Notes: generated from the letters alone by a model not told the origin. A stretch of DNA of 64,000 nt from Vreelandella maris (GCF_013371085.1 NZ_JABWCV010000004.1:124001-188000); one strand, 5' to 3'. Positions 26,489-35,280 are shown, numbered from the stretch's first letter. Made by a program: numbers and translations.

Positions 26489-27657
26489 ATGTAGGGCGCA
26501 GGCAGCAGGGTATGACTCTGATTGAGCTTTCCTTGATGCTGATAGTTTTGGGGCTCATAACTGCTGTCATGGTGTCGTTGGTGCCCTCAATGACACGTCT
26601 AGCCAGTGTGGAATCAGCCATTAATGACGTCAGCGATACACAGAATGCTATCGCTGGCTTTGCTCTTACCACCGGCCGACTGCCCTGTGCCGATGCTAAT
26701 CAGGACGGTGTGGAAGATTGTCCGGCGGTAGCTGGCGGCTTCCCTTATTTGACCGTAGGGATCGGCGCCCCTCTGCGCAACGCATACGGCTACGACTACC
26801 GCTATGTTGTTTATGCTCGCCGCGATAATACGCCAATGAATGATGCTGAGCTGACGAAAGCGAGCGACCGTTGGCAGCCCACGCTGGTTTCAGGATTGCC
26901 CCCGGTTGCGGAACTGACTGCTATGGAAAGCATAACACCAACGGACCTCTGTCGCGCGCTTGGTGTGGCGCAGGCGAGTACTGTCAATGACCAATCTTTA
27001 TCGCTGGAATATCTAGCTGCAAGTGAAGTGGTGGCCTATGTGCTGGTGAACCCTGGGCAGGCGGATCGTAACGGTAATGGATCACTGTTTGACGGAGTGA
27101 ACACTGACGGACTTAGCGTTGAGCACCCGCTTCGCCGTAGCAGCCGTGATTATGACGATAGTGTTAGCGTGGTGCGCTTTAACCAGCTGTGGGAGCAATT
27201 AGGGTGTTCGGCACAACTGGCTACGGCAGGGCACGCGCACCCTAACGTTCAGTCCATGTTGGCGATGTTCCGACAGACCATTCGTGATTATCGCGCTCAG
27301 CTAGCGTTGGTCGAAGAGATGGCATTTGCCGATAACTTTCAAACAGGCGCTTCTATTGCTTCGGCATCAGCCTCGGTGGCCGCCGCCGCTGCCACCGCAC
27401 CTACCGCGACAGCATCAGCCATTAATACTGCAGGTGCTACTGCGGCCGCAGTGGGGGCATCCGTTGGTGCGATTAGCGGCAACACTGCTTTGGTAGGTAC
27501 GGCGACAGCTGCACAGCTCGTGGCTATCGATAATTTAAATAAAGTGCGCGACCAGTTGGATGAGCTGGACTTACTTATTAAGGACCTGGACGAGTTACAT
27601 GACAGCGTTGATGACAATGTTGTTGCCGCCGATAACGATGCGCTTTCTGCCCGATAA
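26485..27657 (+). CDS. Long prepilin-like protein, family 1
   Basis: A 390-residue prepilin-like protein from the ATG at 26485, which overlaps the previous stop and has AAGGGGTGG upstream (a GTG at 26476 is less likely). The leader MNVGRRQQG is followed by MTLIELSLMLIVLGLIT, with Met rather than Phe at +1, as in some minor pilins. Family 1 motifs are RLPCADANQDGVEDC, GFPYLTVGI, NGNGSLFDGVN and RDYDDSVSVVRFNQLWEQLGC. The extension holds a low-complexity Ala/Ser/Thr-rich hydrophobic stretch (about 290-345) and an acidic coiled coil (LDELDLLIKDLDELHDSVDD). Confidence 0.85.
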   Translation: MNVGRRQQGMTLIELSLMLIVLGLITAVMVSLVPSMTRLASVESAINDVSDTQNAIAGFALTTGRLPCADANQDGVEDCPAVAGGFPYLTVGIGAPLRNAYGYDYRYVVYARRDNTPMNDAELTKASDRWQPTLVSGLPPVAELTAMESITPTDLCRALGVAQASTVNDQSLSLEYLAASEVVAYVLVNPGQADRNGNGSLFDGVNTDGLSVEHPLRRSSRDYDDSVSVVRFNQLWEQLGCSAQLATAGHAHPNVQSMLAMFRQTIRDYRAQLALVEEMAFADNFQTGASIASASASVAAAAATAPTATASAINTAGATAAAVGASVGAISGNTALVGTATAAQLVAIDNLNKVRDQLDELDLLIKDLDELHDSVDDNVVAADNDALSAR

Positions 27658-27675
27658 TGGTTGCTAGAGACTTTT

Positions 27676-28368
27676 ATGACGAAAATCACCTTGACTCGCC
27701 AACGCGGTTTTACATTGTTGGAAATGTCCATGGCCTTGATTGTGGTGGCGCTGATCATCAGTGCCGTGACCTTGGGCAGTAACTTGCAGCGCAATACCGT
27801 CTACCAGCATATGGCGACCAGCTTTGTGCGGGGTTGGCAGTTGGCATTTCTTAGCCATGTAGACCGTGTGGGCGTTGCGCCTGGCGATAATCAAACAACA
27901 CCGACCGGTAAGGTGAATGGTGCAGATGATAGCGAGTTGTGTAATCTGGATTTGCGCAATGCCATGTACGCAGCAGGTGTGACGATGCCTCAGGGGCGTT
28001 CGGAAGGCTACGAGACCCACTACGGCTATTTGGATAGTAATGGCAACCCGCAAGATGTCAGCGCTTGTTTTCTCAATACCGAGTGGAGCGTGCCGGGTAG
28101 TAGTGCGGGGAGCTATGTAGTACAACGCAAGAATGTGTTGGTATTAGAGGGTTTGACGCCAGACTTAGCGCGTATGCTCGATAACCTAGTGGACGGCAAT
28201 GCCGATGCACGGTTCGGCAGCTTTCGTGAAGAGAGCCGGGCAAAGAACACTGATCCCGCAAGTGCCGCATGGAGTAAAGACAACCGAGAGGCACAGGGCG
28301 GCGCTGACAACAACCTGGATGAATCCCAGGTGGTGACACTAACGGCTTACTATTTGATGGATCGATGA
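27676..28368 (+). CDS. Prepilin-like protein, family 2 (distal paralogue)
   Basis: A 230-residue protein from the ATG at 27676. The leader MTKITLTRQRG precedes FTLLEMSMALIVVALIISA with Glu at +5. It is the third member of family 2, sharing GVAPGDNQ, VNG, MPQGRSEGYE, YGYLDSNGNP, GLTPDLARMLDNLVDGNAD and a final strand ending MDR with the two genes at the start of the operon 14 kb away. It lacks the longer insert seen in those. The stop overlaps the start of the ATPase gene. Confidence 0.85.
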   Translation: MTKITLTRQRGFTLLEMSMALIVVALIISAVTLGSNLQRNTVYQHMATSFVRGWQLAFLSHVDRVGVAPGDNQTTPTGKVNGADDSELCNLDLRNAMYAAGVTMPQGRSEGYETHYGYLDSNGNPQDVSACFLNTEWSVPGSSAGSYVVQRKNVLVLEGLTPDLARMLDNLVDGNADARFGSFREESRAKNTDPASAAWSKDNREAQGGADNNLDESQVVTLTAYYLMDR

Positions 28369-30062
28369 TGGATATGGTCGCTTCTATCTCCCAGAGAACG
28401 GATGCCCCAAAGCTAGGCGATACCCTTTTACGCCTGGGCATTCTTGAGCCTATCCAACTGGCTTACGCGCGGCAGAAGCAGGCCGTCACCGGTGAATCGC
28501 TCAATCAGATACTGGTTCGCCTGGGCCTGGTGGCCGACAGCGATTTGGCGCGTGTGCTCGCTGAGTATCACGGCTTGCCTTATATCAGCCAGGAGGAGTG
28601 GCCTACCCCAGACCCGGAAGTGCTGCAGTTATTTACCCGAGAGGCGTGCTTAGCTCACGGCGTGTTGCCGCTGCGTATTGCGGCAGGGCAGCTAGAAGCC
28701 GTGTTGGGTAATGCTGACCCTGAGCGCGCTGCGAGCTTAATTCAGCGCCGTACTGGCTTAACGCCCAACCTGAGGCAGGGCGACTTTGTCGCCGTGGCGC
28801 GGCGTATTGAGTCAGCCTATTCACTGCGGCAGCGTTCAGCGCTCTCTGCTTTCGAGCGTGAATATCGCCAGCTGCGCCAGGATACGCAGGGCTCATTTCC
28901 CATCGATGAGTTGATCAATCAACTACTGGTGTTGGCGGTAAGCGAGCGGGCAACGGATATTCATTTGCAGCCAGAGCCTCAGTCATTGCATATGGCGTTT
29001 CGTATTGATGGCGTACTGGTCCCGATCATGGCGCTTGACCGGGAGCTGATGCGGCTGGTGTCGGCGATTAAGGTTATCTCGGCAATGGATATCTCGGACA
29101 ACCTAAGGCCTCAGGATGGTCGCTTCTCGGTCACCCTGGATAATCAGGCCTATGATGTCCGTGTTTCCACTAGCATCACGCCCCAGGGGGAGAGCGTTGT
29201 TTTGCGCCTGTTACCCAAGGGTGTTTCGGTAGCCGGGCTAGAAGAGTTGGGGTTTGCACCGGAGCATCTTGAGTGTCTCCAAGGCCTTTTTCAGCAGCCT
29301 CATGGTATCTTCCTGATGACCGGGCCTACTGGCTCGGGGAAAACGACCACTCTACATGCCGGGCTACGGCCGCTGGGGATGACGGGCAAAAGTATTCTGA
29401 CCGTGGAAGACCCTATTGAGTATGAACTGCCAGTGGCCTCGCAAACCCAGGTGAACCGTAAAGCTAACTACACGTTTGACACAGCCATTCGCCATTTTTT
29501 AAGGCATGACCCGGATATCATGCTGGTAGGCGAGATCCGAGATGGAGAAACGGCGGAAGCGGCCATCCGTGCAGCGGAAACCGGCCACCTGGTGCTTTCT
29601 ACGTTGCATGTTAATAGTGTGTCTGGGGTCGTTAGCCGTCTCATGGCGCTCGGGGTCGCCTCGCAGGCCTTGGCCGAAACACTGATCGGCTGCATTAACC
29701 AGCGCTTGGTTCGCTGTCTTTGTTCGCACTGTAAGGAGCAGGTGGCTGTTCCAACGCATTTTCCGCCCCCGCTGGAACCGCTGCTGGCGGGCGTCCAGCA
29801 CTTTCGTGCCGTGGGGTGTGAACACTGTCGCCATACAGGCTTCCATGGTCGGGTACCCGTTTACGAAATGTTGGTGATGGATGCGCCTTTGGCGCGGTGG
29901 GTCGAAGACGGAGGGCGCCGTGCTCAGTTGGCAGAGCTGCTAACAGCAAACAACCATGTGCCTATCTGGGAAACGGGAGCACGCCTCGTCCGTGAGGGGC
30001 GGACAACCGTTGAGGAGCTGATGCGTGTGTTAGGTAGTCGAGAGGTGCTGGTGTCGAATTAG
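28365..30062 (+). CDS. GspE/PilB/MshE-type assembly ATPase
   Basis: A 565-residue secretion/pilus extension ATPase. The N-terminal domain (about 15-150) resembles the MshEN/GspE N domain (LGDTLLRLGILEPIQLAYAR), which in MshE binds c-di-GMP; whether it does so here needs the motif checked. The core shows Walker A GPTGSGKTTT (about 323-332), the Asp-box region, Walker B LVGEIRDGETAE and the His box HLVLSTLHVN. The tetracysteine zinc motif is CLCSHC with CEHC further on. It powers subunit addition. It is the last gene of the operon and converges on the response-regulator gene with 6 bp between. Confidence 0.92.
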   Translation: MMDMVASISQRTDAPKLGDTLLRLGILEPIQLAYARQKQAVTGESLNQILVRLGLVADSDLARVLAEYHGLPYISQEEWPTPDPEVLQLFTREACLAHGVLPLRIAAGQLEAVLGNADPERAASLIQRRTGLTPNLRQGDFVAVARRIESAYSLRQRSALSAFEREYRQLRQDTQGSFPIDELINQLLVLAVSERATDIHLQPEPQSLHMAFRIDGVLVPIMALDRELMRLVSAIKVISAMDISDNLRPQDGRFSVTLDNQAYDVRVSTSITPQGESVVLRLLPKGVSVAGLEELGFAPEHLECLQGLFQQPHGIFLMTGPTGSGKTTTLHAGLRPLGMTGKSILTVEDPIEYELPVASQTQVNRKANYTFDTAIRHFLRHDPDIMLVGEIRDGETAEAAIRAAETGHLVLSTLHVNSVSGVVSRLMALGVASQALAETLIGCINQRLVRCLCSHCKEQVAVPTHFPPPLEPLLAGVQHFRAVGCEHCRHTGFHGRVPVYEMLVMDAPLARWVEDGGRRAQLAELLTANNHVPIWETGARLVREGRTTVEELMRVLGSREVLVSN

Positions 30063-30068
30063 ACGCCA

Positions 30069-30779
30069 TCACTCTATTATAAAAGTGATGCCTTTGCCAA
30101 AAATCGAACGCAGAGGTAAGGATATGCCCTGTTGTCGGGATTTTTGTCTTAAACGACTAAGTACGACATCAATACGATGAATATCAGGATCTTCTGCATG
30201 TTCAAACAGTAGGTCGTGTAACAACCACCGGTCAAATATTTGGTTGGAGGACTCAATCAGTATGTTGAGCAGGTCAAATTCCTTCGGGGTCAACCTTATG
30301 CTGGTCTCGTCAGGCGTTACTAACTGCGATTTAGCGGGTTCCAGGTACCAAGAACCCGTCTTACGTGAATTGTTGGTGGACATGTGGCCCCCGTTGGCGT
30401 TTGTCAGAAGCCGTTGGCCGAGTTGTGTCAGAGTGTCGCTGAGCTGAACAAAATTAATAGGTTTAACCAGGAAAAGATCCGCACCCAGATCAAGGCAGCG
30501 TAACCGCTCCTGTTTACCTCCGCGGGCCGTGATGATAACTAGCCCATAGCCAGATAGTTTTCGCAGGTGCTCAACCACGCTAAAGCCATCCTCTTGTGGC
30601 AGCCCTAGATCGACAAGCACAATATCGACCGGATGAAAATGCAGCCTTTTCCAGAATGCCTCGGCGCTGGCCACCCCCCAGGCTGGGAATCCTCGGTGCT
30701 GCAGGTAGACCAGTATTTCCTCTCTGAAGTCGTCGTTATCCTCAATGATAGCGATACGTGGAACTGATGGGGTATTCAT
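30069..30779 (-). CDS. OmpR/PhoB-family response regulator
   Basis: A 236-residue two-component regulator. The receiver domain (about 8-120) has acidic residues EDND, the phospho-acceptor D57 in VLVDLGLPQEDG, and K in FLVKP. The winged-helix DNA-binding domain is at about 140-235 (IRLTPKEFDLLNILIESSNQ). The start ATG overlaps the end of the kinase gene, so kinase and regulator are coupled. It converges with the pilus operon at its 3' end; a 7-bp inverted repeat (30067-30073 / 30084-30090) over the stop could be a weak bidirectional terminator. Control of the pilus operon is plausible but not shown. Confidence 0.93.
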   Translation of the reverse strand: MNTPSVPRIAIIEDNDDFREEILVYLQHRGFPAWGVASAEAFWKRLHFHPVDIVLVDLGLPQEDGFSVVEHLRKLSGYGLVIITARGGKQERLRCLDLGADLFLVKPINFVQLSDTLTQLGQRLLTNANGGHMSTNNSRKTGSWYLEPAKSQLVTPDETSIRLTPKEFDLLNILIESSNQIFDRWLLHDLLFEHAEDPDIHRIDVVLSRLRQKSRQQGISLPLRSIFGKGITFIIE

Positions 30780-32749
30780 TAAATATCCTGATTATTATTT
30801 GATGTTAGAGGCAGTATAAAGGTAAACCGGCAGCCCGAGGAGGCGTTCTCGGCGAGTTCCAGTTCCCCACCGTGTGCACGGGCAATTTGACGGCTAACGT
30901 ATAGCCCTAGCCCAACACCGCGTGTGGACTCGTCATCTAGGGATGCCCGGCGGTAGCGTTCAAAAATAATAGCCACGCGATCAGCGGGGATACCTGTTCC
31001 CTGGTCGCGGACACTGATCACCCAATGGTTATGTTGGCGCGATAAATCGATATGGATAATGCCGCTGGGAGAATACTTTACTGCGTTATCGATGACGTTG
31101 GAGAGGGCGATACGCATTAAGGCCGGGTCGATTTCCAGTATAGCGTCTGCTTTAGGAGGGCTATTCTCTTGAATATGCTGGTTATCTTGCGTCAGTTTCC
31201 AACTATGGTGGTCAGAGAGGGGAATCAACGATGCCGCAGAGGTAATCAACTCTACCAGCGAGTGTGGCTGTGTCTCAATGAGAAGCTGGCCTGCCGAAAG
31301 CCGGGCATCGGCGAGGCAGTTATCGGTTAATTGCACTAGACGTTCGGTAGCACGTTCGATTTTTTCGTAGCGGAGCGTTTCTTGGCGATTGAGAGATGGA
31401 AGGTAGCGTAGATTTGCCAAGCTGGCCGTAATAATAGCCAAAGGAGTGCGGAATTCGTGCGCTACGATACCCATAAACTGGCGTTGATGAGCTCTGGCTT
31501 CTTTCTCAAAATGTAACTCTTCAACCATTTTTTTCTTATTAAGTTCTTCTATACGCTGTTTATAGACCTGAAACACAGCTGTGCTAATCACTAAAAGCAT
31601 ATTAAGAATAAGGCCGTATTGCCATATTGTGTAAATCGAAGGGTGATAAGGTAACCAAGTTAGCATCGACATAAGGCCAGAAAGGCTAGCCAGCATGATT
31701 AACAGGGGGCTGATTCCCAAAATTAAATTGGTTAGCTGGAATTTTTCTTTCCACCAGATATAGAGACAAGAGACTAAGAAAATAATGCCAGTGAATAGGT
31801 AGATAACGGTCTGTATATAAATGGCTTCGTCATAAAGATTTAACGGCACAGAAATTAATAGCATTATGATTAATGCAGCTGTGCCAGTCATCAGCTTGTG
31901 TGCCCAGGGTAGTTTTTCCTTAAAGTGCATGACTTCAGAGGACATCCATAGCAGGGCGGCATAAGAGGTGAGCGTGAATATACTGGTTAAATAGTGCTGC
32001 AACGTCAGACCAACCCCAGGCAAAAGCCAGCCTATATAACCTTGAACACAGGCGACTAGACCATAGCCTGCGGATACAGCAGTGATGGACCAAAGTTTTT
32101 TGCTTTTCAGCAAAATGGCCAGGATTAATGCGAGTAGGCTGGAGATAGCGGCAAGGCCAAAGTAAAAAGCCCAGAAGCTGGTGGTACGTGTAGCATGTTG
32201 GAGAAATAGATGTGGTTCCCACAATTTTAGGTCTATCAGCAAAGCGCTAGTTGAGGCAGCCCGTAGAATCACCTCATACCCTTGGGCGTCTTTTGGTGGT
32301 GGGAGCCTAAACACCGGAAAGCGATAATCAACATCGCCTCTTTTGCCTTTCCAAGTGTCCCCTGTTCGCCTTTCTACCCAGCCTTGTTGGCTGCCTGCGG
32401 GCCGATAAAATAGGCGAATGTCATCAATAAAATTTGGGGCTAGTACAACCCAGCGCTCATCACCCTCAAATAAGCGCGCAGGTAGACTGAAGTGGAGCCA
32501 GTACGGTGTACGTGTATAGCCGCGTGAAAAGATCTTTGTATGTGTTTCTTCAGCGCGGCTTAGCTGGGTGTATGCTTGCTCAACCGTATGTTGTTGGGAC
32601 TTATCTGCCATTGATGTATAGGGGATATCTGGCCCTAAAGCCAGTGGCGAGGCTAAAGCGCCAGTGGGTATTAGTGCAGCAATAAATGCGAGAAACAGCC
32701 ACAACACTGTCCAGCCTGAAGCCAGTACTTTAGTTTGTTGTTCGGTCAA
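30779..32749 (-). CDS. 7TMR-DISM sensor histidine kinase
   Basis: A 656-residue inner-membrane sensor kinase. It has an N-terminal signal/TM segment, a periplasmic jelly-roll 7TMR-DISMED2-type domain (about 40-190), seven TM helices (about 195-400), a short coiled coil, the HisKA phospho-acceptor H431 in GIVAHEFRTPLAI, and the catalytic domain with N box NVIDNAVKYS and G boxes RDQGTGIPAD and GVGLGLYVSRQIARAHGG. The periplasmic domain of this family is thought to sense carbohydrate-like ligands, so surface contact or polysaccharide could be the signal. It is translated just before its regulator. Confidence 0.92.
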   Translation of the reverse strand: MTEQQTKVLASGWTVLWLFLAFIAALIPTGALASPLALGPDIPYTSMADKSQQHTVEQAYTQLSRAEETHTKIFSRGYTRTPYWLHFSLPARLFEGDERWVVLAPNFIDDIRLFYRPAGSQQGWVERRTGDTWKGKRGDVDYRFPVFRLPPPKDAQGYEVILRAASTSALLIDLKLWEPHLFLQHATRTTSFWAFYFGLAAISSLLALILAILLKSKKLWSITAVSAGYGLVACVQGYIGWLLPGVGLTLQHYLTSIFTLTSYAALLWMSSEVMHFKEKLPWAHKLMTGTAALIIMLLISVPLNLYDEAIYIQTVIYLFTGIIFLVSCLYIWWKEKFQLTNLILGISPLLIMLASLSGLMSMLTWLPYHPSIYTIWQYGLILNMLLVISTAVFQVYKQRIEELNKKKMVEELHFEKEARAHQRQFMGIVAHEFRTPLAIITASLANLRYLPSLNRQETLRYEKIERATERLVQLTDNCLADARLSAGQLLIETQPHSLVELITSAASLIPLSDHHSWKLTQDNQHIQENSPPKADAILEIDPALMRIALSNVIDNAVKYSPSGIIHIDLSRQHNHWVISVRDQGTGIPADRVAIIFERYRRASLDDESTRGVGLGLYVSRQIARAHGGELELAENASSGCRFTFILPLTSNNNQDI

Positions 32750-33083
32750 TGGTTTTATCCACGGTCGCGGTTTGGCTCAGTTTACACGAAGAGTAAATAA
32801 AACGATGGGGTAGAACTACTGAAAATCGGCCGCAGAGAATGACACTTTTCATTATTAATAAATTCTTAAATTGAGACCAACGTGTATTAGGTCGTGTAGT
32901 GTCTACTTCTGGTTACATCGCTAGCCGGTAGCACCCCGTGACAGTCTATTGATTTTTTCGAATGGCTAAAGGGAAACAAGCAAGTGGGCCAGTGGCAGCC
33001 AATTAAAGCGCTTTGTCAGCAACGCAAAACGGGCAGCCACTTGGCTGCCCGTTTTCTATTGCCGGTACTCTATCTCAATCGTG
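32750..33083 (-). other. Intergenic region between kinase start and cstA end
   Basis: 334 bp with no gene. The left part is AT-rich and must hold the promoter of the kinase-regulator pair (read leftward). The right end holds the cstA terminator at 33026-33055. I see no small ORF with a good ribosome-binding site and no repeat other than that terminator. Confidence 0.6.
33026..33055 (-). terminator. Intrinsic terminator after cstA
   Basis: AAAACGGGCAGCC and GGCTGCCCGTTTT form a long stem 29 bp past the cstA stop on the minus strand, ending in TTTT. The 30-bp sequence is identical to the bfr terminator at 11347-11376. Confidence 0.85.
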
Positions 33084-34559
33084 CTATGAGCTGGTGGCTA
33101 GCGCATCGCCCGCCTTGCCTGTACCAAGTGCCTGTTCTGCAGGTTCATCAACGGTAAAGGTCGTGCGGCTCAAGCGACGTACACGCTTCATAAATAGCGC
33201 AATGCAGATCAGCGTACCCAGTGCCGCTACCACATAGCTCAAGTGCAGCGGTAGGCCAAAACCGATAGGAGCATAGGCCAAGTAGGTAAAGGTGGCCATG
33301 GTCATAAAGGTGGCTGGGATTGACGTGATCAAGTGAGGTTTACGCGACAAAACCAGATACATGGTACCTACCCATAGCGCGATAACGGCGGTGGTTTGGT
33401 TCGCCCATGAGAAGTAACGCCACAGTAGCGTGAAGTCCATATGGGTTAATGCATAGGACACTACAAACAGCGGTAGAGCGACCATCACACGCTTCATGAT
33501 CGGCTTTTGATCGATCTTAATGTAATCAGCAATGATCATTCGTGCGCTGCGGAAAGCGGTATCGCCAGAGGTGATCGGCAATACGATAACGCCGAGTACG
33601 GCCAGGGTGCCACCAACAGCGCCGAGCATGGTGGTAGACACCTCACTCACCACTGCAGCAGGGCCACCCGCTGCCAGCACATCTGAGAGTGACTGGTCGC
33701 CGTAGAACAGGCTCATCGCCGCCGCCGCCCAAATCATCGCAATGATGCCTTCGGTGATCATCATGCCGTAAAAGATTTTACGTCCATTGGTTTCATTTTC
33801 AGTCGTGCGCGAAATAATCGGCGTTTGAGTGGCGTGGAAGCCGGAAAGCGCACCACAAGAGATGGTTAAAAACAGCAGCGGGAAAATGGGCGCGGCGTCA
33901 GGGTGCATGTTCTGGAACGAAAGCTCGGGGATGGGCGCGCCCGTCACAATCAAGCCAATACCGATACCCGCCGCGCTGAACAGTAGTAGCGCCCCAAAGT
34001 AGGGATAGATACGGCCGATGACTTTATCAATCGGCAGCAGCGTGGCAATCAGGTAGTAAATAAAGATGGCAACAATAATCAGCGTTAACGACAACGAGGT
34101 CATATTGGCCAACAGCGCCGCAGGCGAGGTCACAAAAACCGTACCCACTAATAGCAGCAGCAGAATGGCAAAGCCATTCACCACGTGCTTCATCGCTTTA
34201 CCGAGGAACTTGCCTGCTAACTGTGGCAGGTGAGCGCCATGGTTGCGAATTGAGATCATCCCCGTCAGATAGTCATGGACAGCCCCGGCAAAGATGCAGC
34301 CGACCACGATCCATATAAAGGCCACGGGGCCATAAAGGGCGCCAAGAATAGGACCAAAAATAGGACCGACACCGGCAATATTGAGTAACTGGATAAGCGA
34401 GTTACGCGTAGTATTCATCGGCACGTAGTCGATGTTGTCGCGCATGGTGAACGCTGGTGTGCGCCGTTTGCGATCGGTCACAAACACGCGCTCAACGAAC
34501 TTCCCATAGGTAAAGTAGCCCGCTATTAGCAGCAGGATCGATACGATAAAGGTAATCAT
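33084..34559 (-). CDS. cstA: CstA-family carbon starvation transporter
   Basis: A 491-residue polytopic inner-membrane protein of the CstA family, implicated in peptide and pyruvate uptake. The conserved N-terminal block includes NIAGVGPIFGPILGALYGP and AGAVHDYLTGMISIRNHG, and the later block has GFHATQTPIISRTTENETNG. It is shorter than E. coli CstA (about 700 residues) and matches the compact form of the family, which lacks the long C-terminal part. It is an isolated gene with its own terminator. Confidence 0.92.
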   Translation of the reverse strand: MITFIVSILLLIAGYFTYGKFVERVFVTDRKRRTPAFTMRDNIDYVPMNTTRNSLIQLLNIAGVGPIFGPILGALYGPVAFIWIVVGCIFAGAVHDYLTGMISIRNHGAHLPQLAGKFLGKAMKHVVNGFAILLLLLVGTVFVTSPAALLANMTSLSLTLIIVAIFIYYLIATLLPIDKVIGRIYPYFGALLLFSAAGIGIGLIVTGAPIPELSFQNMHPDAAPIFPLLFLTISCGALSGFHATQTPIISRTTENETNGRKIFYGMMITEGIIAMIWAAAAMSLFYGDQSLSDVLAAGGPAAVVSEVSTTMLGAVGGTLAVLGVIVLPITSGDTAFRSARMIIADYIKIDQKPIMKRVMVALPLFVVSYALTHMDFTLLWRYFSWANQTTAVIALWVGTMYLVLSRKPHLITSIPATFMTMATFTYLAYAPIGFGLPLHLSYVVAALGTLICIALFMKRVRRLSRTTFTVDEPAEQALGTGKAGDALATSS

Positions 34560-34690
34560 CTAAGGTACCTAGAGCAGTGAGGGGGATAGGCGAGCATGCT
34601 AAGAGCACACAAGAAAGGGCTTCTTTAGCCACGGCGAATGTACAGATAAGCACTATAAAATCACAGTTAGACTTTAGTTGCCCGCAGGCA

Positions 34691-34720
34691 AAAACGGGCA
34701 GCTCAATGGCTGCCCGTTTT
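34691..34720 (-). terminator. Intrinsic terminator after sodC
   Basis: AAAACGGGCAGC and GCTGCCCGTTTT form a stem around a short loop, 24 bp past the sodC stop on the minus strand. It is the same terminator sequence as at 11347 and 33026 except for the loop. Confidence 0.85.
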
Positions 34721-34743
34721 GTTTGTTAACAACGATGGTTAAT

Positions 34744-35280
34744 CTACGACTCAACCACGCCGCAGGCCATGCGGGTGCCGCCACCGCCCAGATGTGGCTC
34801 ATCTGTGTAGGTGTCACCGCCTTCATGAATCATCAGGCTGCGACCCGGCATATCTTCCATACTCAAGCGGGGCGCCAGTACCGGCAGGTTGGCTTCGCCA
34901 TCCTCATTCACGGTCAGCACCGGTAGGTCACCTAAATGACCTTCACCATACGGGCCTTGGTGGGTGCCTGTTTCCTCGGGGTCATAGTGACCACCTGCGG
35001 ACAGTGCAGCGGTCATTTCGCCACTGTCGTTTTCGGCAGGATCGCAGCTGGCGTTCTGGTGGACGTGAAAACCATAAACACCGGGCTCAAGATCGGTTAG
35101 TGAAGGGGTTAGCAGTAAGCCATGATCGGTATGCTCAAGAGATACGGTGCCGATCGAGTCTTCAACACCTTCGGCGCTGACCTTGTGCATCTCCACCTCA
35201 AGGGTTTCATTGGCTTGCGCCGCCGTGCTGGCGAGCAGCAGCGAAGCGGCAATGGCGGTAAGCGGTGTTGAATAGCGCAT
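34744..35280 (-). CDS. sodC: Cu/Zn superoxide dismutase (periplasmic)
   Basis: A 178-residue precursor that dismutates superoxide in the periplasm. The start is the ATG at 35280, with GGAGAA upstream; the longer frame to 35304 lacks a ribosome-binding site and would hide the signal peptide MRYSTPLTAIAASLLLASTA, cleaved after AQA. Copper ligands are H72 and H74 in GFHVHQN, a bridging/zinc site GGHYDP and GEGHLGDLP, and a further His in MIHEGGD. The two disulfide cysteines (NASCDP and ACGVV) are present. It is divergent from truC. Confidence 0.95.
   Translation of the reverse strand: MRYSTPLTAIAASLLLASTAAQANETLEVEMHKVSAEGVEDSIGTVSLEHTDHGLLLTPSLTDLEPGVYGFHVHQNASCDPAENDSGEMTAALSAGGHYDPEETGTHQGPYGEGHLGDLPVLTVNEDGEANLPVLAPRLSMEDMPGRSLMIHEGGDTYTDEPHLGGGGTRMACGVVES

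Noticed and set aside
30067-30090. Inverted repeat between the ATPase and response-regulator genes as a strong terminator
   Set aside because: The arms are only 7 bp and no T-run follows on either strand; kept as a weak possibility in the regulator entry.
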